Origin: Candidatus Gastranaerophilales bacterium
GTDB lineage: Bacteria > Cyanobacteriota > Vampirovibrionia > Gastranaerophilales > Gastranaerophilaceae
Assembly: GCA_910587245.1 (NCBI GenBank)
Contig: CAJULX010000052.1
Location: 1-5,787, forward strand
DNA: 5,787 nucleotides
Direction: 5' to 3'
The notes below the pieces were generated by a model, which had not been told where the DNA came from, did not search any database, and saw only the letters and a list, made by a program, of their open reading frames with translations. The position numbers and the translations under genes were made by a program. How positions within the stretch are numbered: position 1 is the first letter of the stretch; every line of letters begins with the position of its first letter. Of the stretch, positions 5,150 to 5,787 are shown piece by piece.

Positions 5150-5175
5150 GGTCCCATTATTAATGGGGCCTTTTA
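5150..5175. terminator. Bidirectional intrinsic terminator
   Basis: GGTCCCATT (5150-5158) pairs with AATGGGGCC (5162-5170): nine pairs including one G-U, with a three-base loop. On the plus strand TTTTAATTT follows (5171-5179), ending the 83-aa gene's transcript about 72 bases past its stop. On the minus strand the hairpin is followed after GG by TTTTT, so it could also stop leftward transcription coming from the structured element at 5181-5295. Confidence 0.78.
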
Positions 5176-5180
5176 ATTTA

Positions 5181-5295
5181 CGCGAATCAAGCGAATTTAG
5201 CCAGACTTGGCTTAATGAGCGAAGATAAGCGCAAAGGTGTGTGAAACAACGGTGCAGCGGCGATGAGCCGGTGAACTGTTGTGAAAACCGTACCA
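5181..5295. other. Structured GC-richer intergenic element with two stem-loops
   Basis: This stretch stands out from its AT-rich flanks and is not coding. Stem-loop one is AGCCA-GACT-TGGCT (core 5199-5212), extended by ATT / AAT across one mismatch (5195-5216). It is flanked by imperfect direct repeats, GCGAATCAAGCGAA (5182-5195) and GCGAAGATAAGCGCAA (5219-5234). Stem-loop two (5246-5282) has ACAACGGT pairing with AACTGTTGT-side bases, 14 of 16 positions paired including one G-U, around a GATGA loop. It sits between a terminator and the promoter at 5348. It may be a small RNA, a 3' structural element, or a copy of a short dispersed repeat such as a MITE-like or REP-like element. I cannot choose among these. 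Confidence 0.55.
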
Positions 5296-5347
5296 CGTTT
5301 GTAAAAATATCCTCTAAAAAGTTTACTAAATTTTATAATTTTAATAG

Positions 5348-5375
5348 TTGAAATAATTTATTTTTTATTTATAAT
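5348..5375 (+). promoter_or_regulatory. Promoter of the acidic-protein gene
   Basis: TTGAAA (5348-5353, 5 of 6) and a perfect TATAAT (5370-5375) are separated by 16 bp. The expected start is about 5382, leaving a leader of about 27 bases. The ribosome binding site AAAGGG is at 5396-5401, seven bases before the ATG at 5409. Confidence 0.75.
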
Positions 5376-5408
5376 AGTCTTATCAACTTAAAAAGAAAGG
5401 GTTGCAAA

Positions 5409-5787
5409 ATGCCTGAAAACGAATTACCAAAAAATATGGGAAAGAAAATAGCAGATGCACTCAAAAAACAAAATGAAGGTTTAGAAGCTGATACAACAGC
5501 AGAAGCTGTTGTTACGGAAGAATATAATACTGCTGAAAATAATGATTTTAATTCGGCAGAAAATAACGATTTTGGAAGCTCAATGGCTTTTGAATCAGAT
5601 TTTGATAATTCAAATTATTCAGCTCCCGTATTTAATGTGGATTCTGAAGAAGTTGATGAAAATCCTGAATTAAAGCTTACAATTGATTCTGAAGATGATT
5701 CTGAAGAATTTGAAATGCCAAATAATATTAACGTTTTAAAACGTTTAATTTCTCAGCTTCCTTCAGGTGTACCCAGACAAACAGGTG
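5409..5787 (+). CDS. Acidic, probably disordered protein of unknown function (3' end outside window)
   Basis: The first 126 codons of a gene that runs off the right edge. Residues 1-20 (MPENELPKNMGKKIADALKK) are short and partly basic. Residues 21-102 are strongly acidic and rich in Asn, Ser, Asp and Glu, with about 26 acidic residues against a single lysine, and are almost certainly disordered. Within them AENNDF occurs twice, at residues 42-47 and 50-55. From about residue 106 (NINVLKRLISQLPSGVPRQTG) the composition changes to that of a folded or helical domain, which is cut by the window. There is no signal peptide, so the protein is probably cytoplasmic. A flexible acidic linker before a C-terminal domain suggests an adaptor or scaffold, but that is inference and I do not recognise the family. 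A consensus promoter and a good ribosome binding site support the start. Confidence 0.88.
   Translation, partial: MPENELPKNMGKKIADALKKQNEGLEADTTAEAVVTEEYNTAENNDFNSAENNDFGSSMAFESDFDNSNYSAPVFNVDSEEVDENPELKLTIDSEDDSEEFEMPNNINVLKRLISQLPSGVPRQTG

Noticed and set aside
5075..5296. Minus-strand GTG-started frame of 73 codons
   Set aside because: It runs through the terminator hairpin, the two-hairpin element and the G-poor stretch, has no ribosome binding site, and its composition follows the RNA-like structure rather than a protein.
1..5787. Defence system, toxin-antitoxin pair, CRISPR, transposase or prophage module
   Set aside because: No spaced repeats, nuclease-effector pairs, integrase or transposase motifs were found. 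TatD and TlyA here are in an ordinary housekeeping operon.

Overview
This is an AT-rich bacterial chromosomal window of housekeeping character. It carries a bacterial type A-like RNase P RNA gene, a tight four-gene operon (tatD, a small unknown gene, tlyA, a SEC-C protein gene), and three single genes, each with its own visible promoter. Ribosome binding sites and sigma70-type promoters are easy to see. The organism is inferred, not proven. The low GC, the coding style, the short protein with an N-terminal 'ISFRAG' motif and the acidic protein at the right edge all recall uncultured gut relatives of Cyanobacteria (Gastranaerophilales/Vampirovibrionia, 'Melainabacteria'). A tree built from rnpB or TlyA would settle this.

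Layout. Bases 1-89 are the 3' end of a gene encoding a glycine-rich protein C-terminus, followed by a perfect 8+1+8 palindrome and a plus-strand terminator. Bases 240-680 on the minus strand are rnpB, the RNase P RNA. It is divergent from the tatD operon (728-3808), and the two promoters lie almost exactly on top of each other at 689-719. A membrane-anchored thioredoxin-like gene follows (3878-4411) with a strong terminator. Bases 4465-4728 hold no gene that I can support, but do contain a terminator facing the other way and several GTACAT motifs. A gene for an 83-residue protein with a strong promoter comes next (4827-5078). It is followed by a bidirectional terminator and a roughly 115 bp element with two stem-loops (5181-5295). 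The window ends inside a gene for an acidic, probably disordered protein (5409 onward).

How the genes fit together. rnpB (tRNA 5' maturation), TlyA (ribosomal RNA 2'-O-methylation) and TatD (metal-dependent nuclease) share a nucleic-acid theme. The two unknown members of the tatD operon are probably co-expressed with them, because spacing is 0 nt, 22 nt and a 1 nt overlap. The thioredoxin-like protein probably acts outside the cytoplasmic membrane.

I see no defence locus, toxin-antitoxin pair, CRISPR array, insertion sequence or phage module. The most distinctive signals are regulatory: the superimposed rnpB/tatD promoters with a probably leaderless tatD, a hairpin that hides the tlyA ribosome binding site and contains the preceding stop codon, and the structured intergenic element near 5181-5295.
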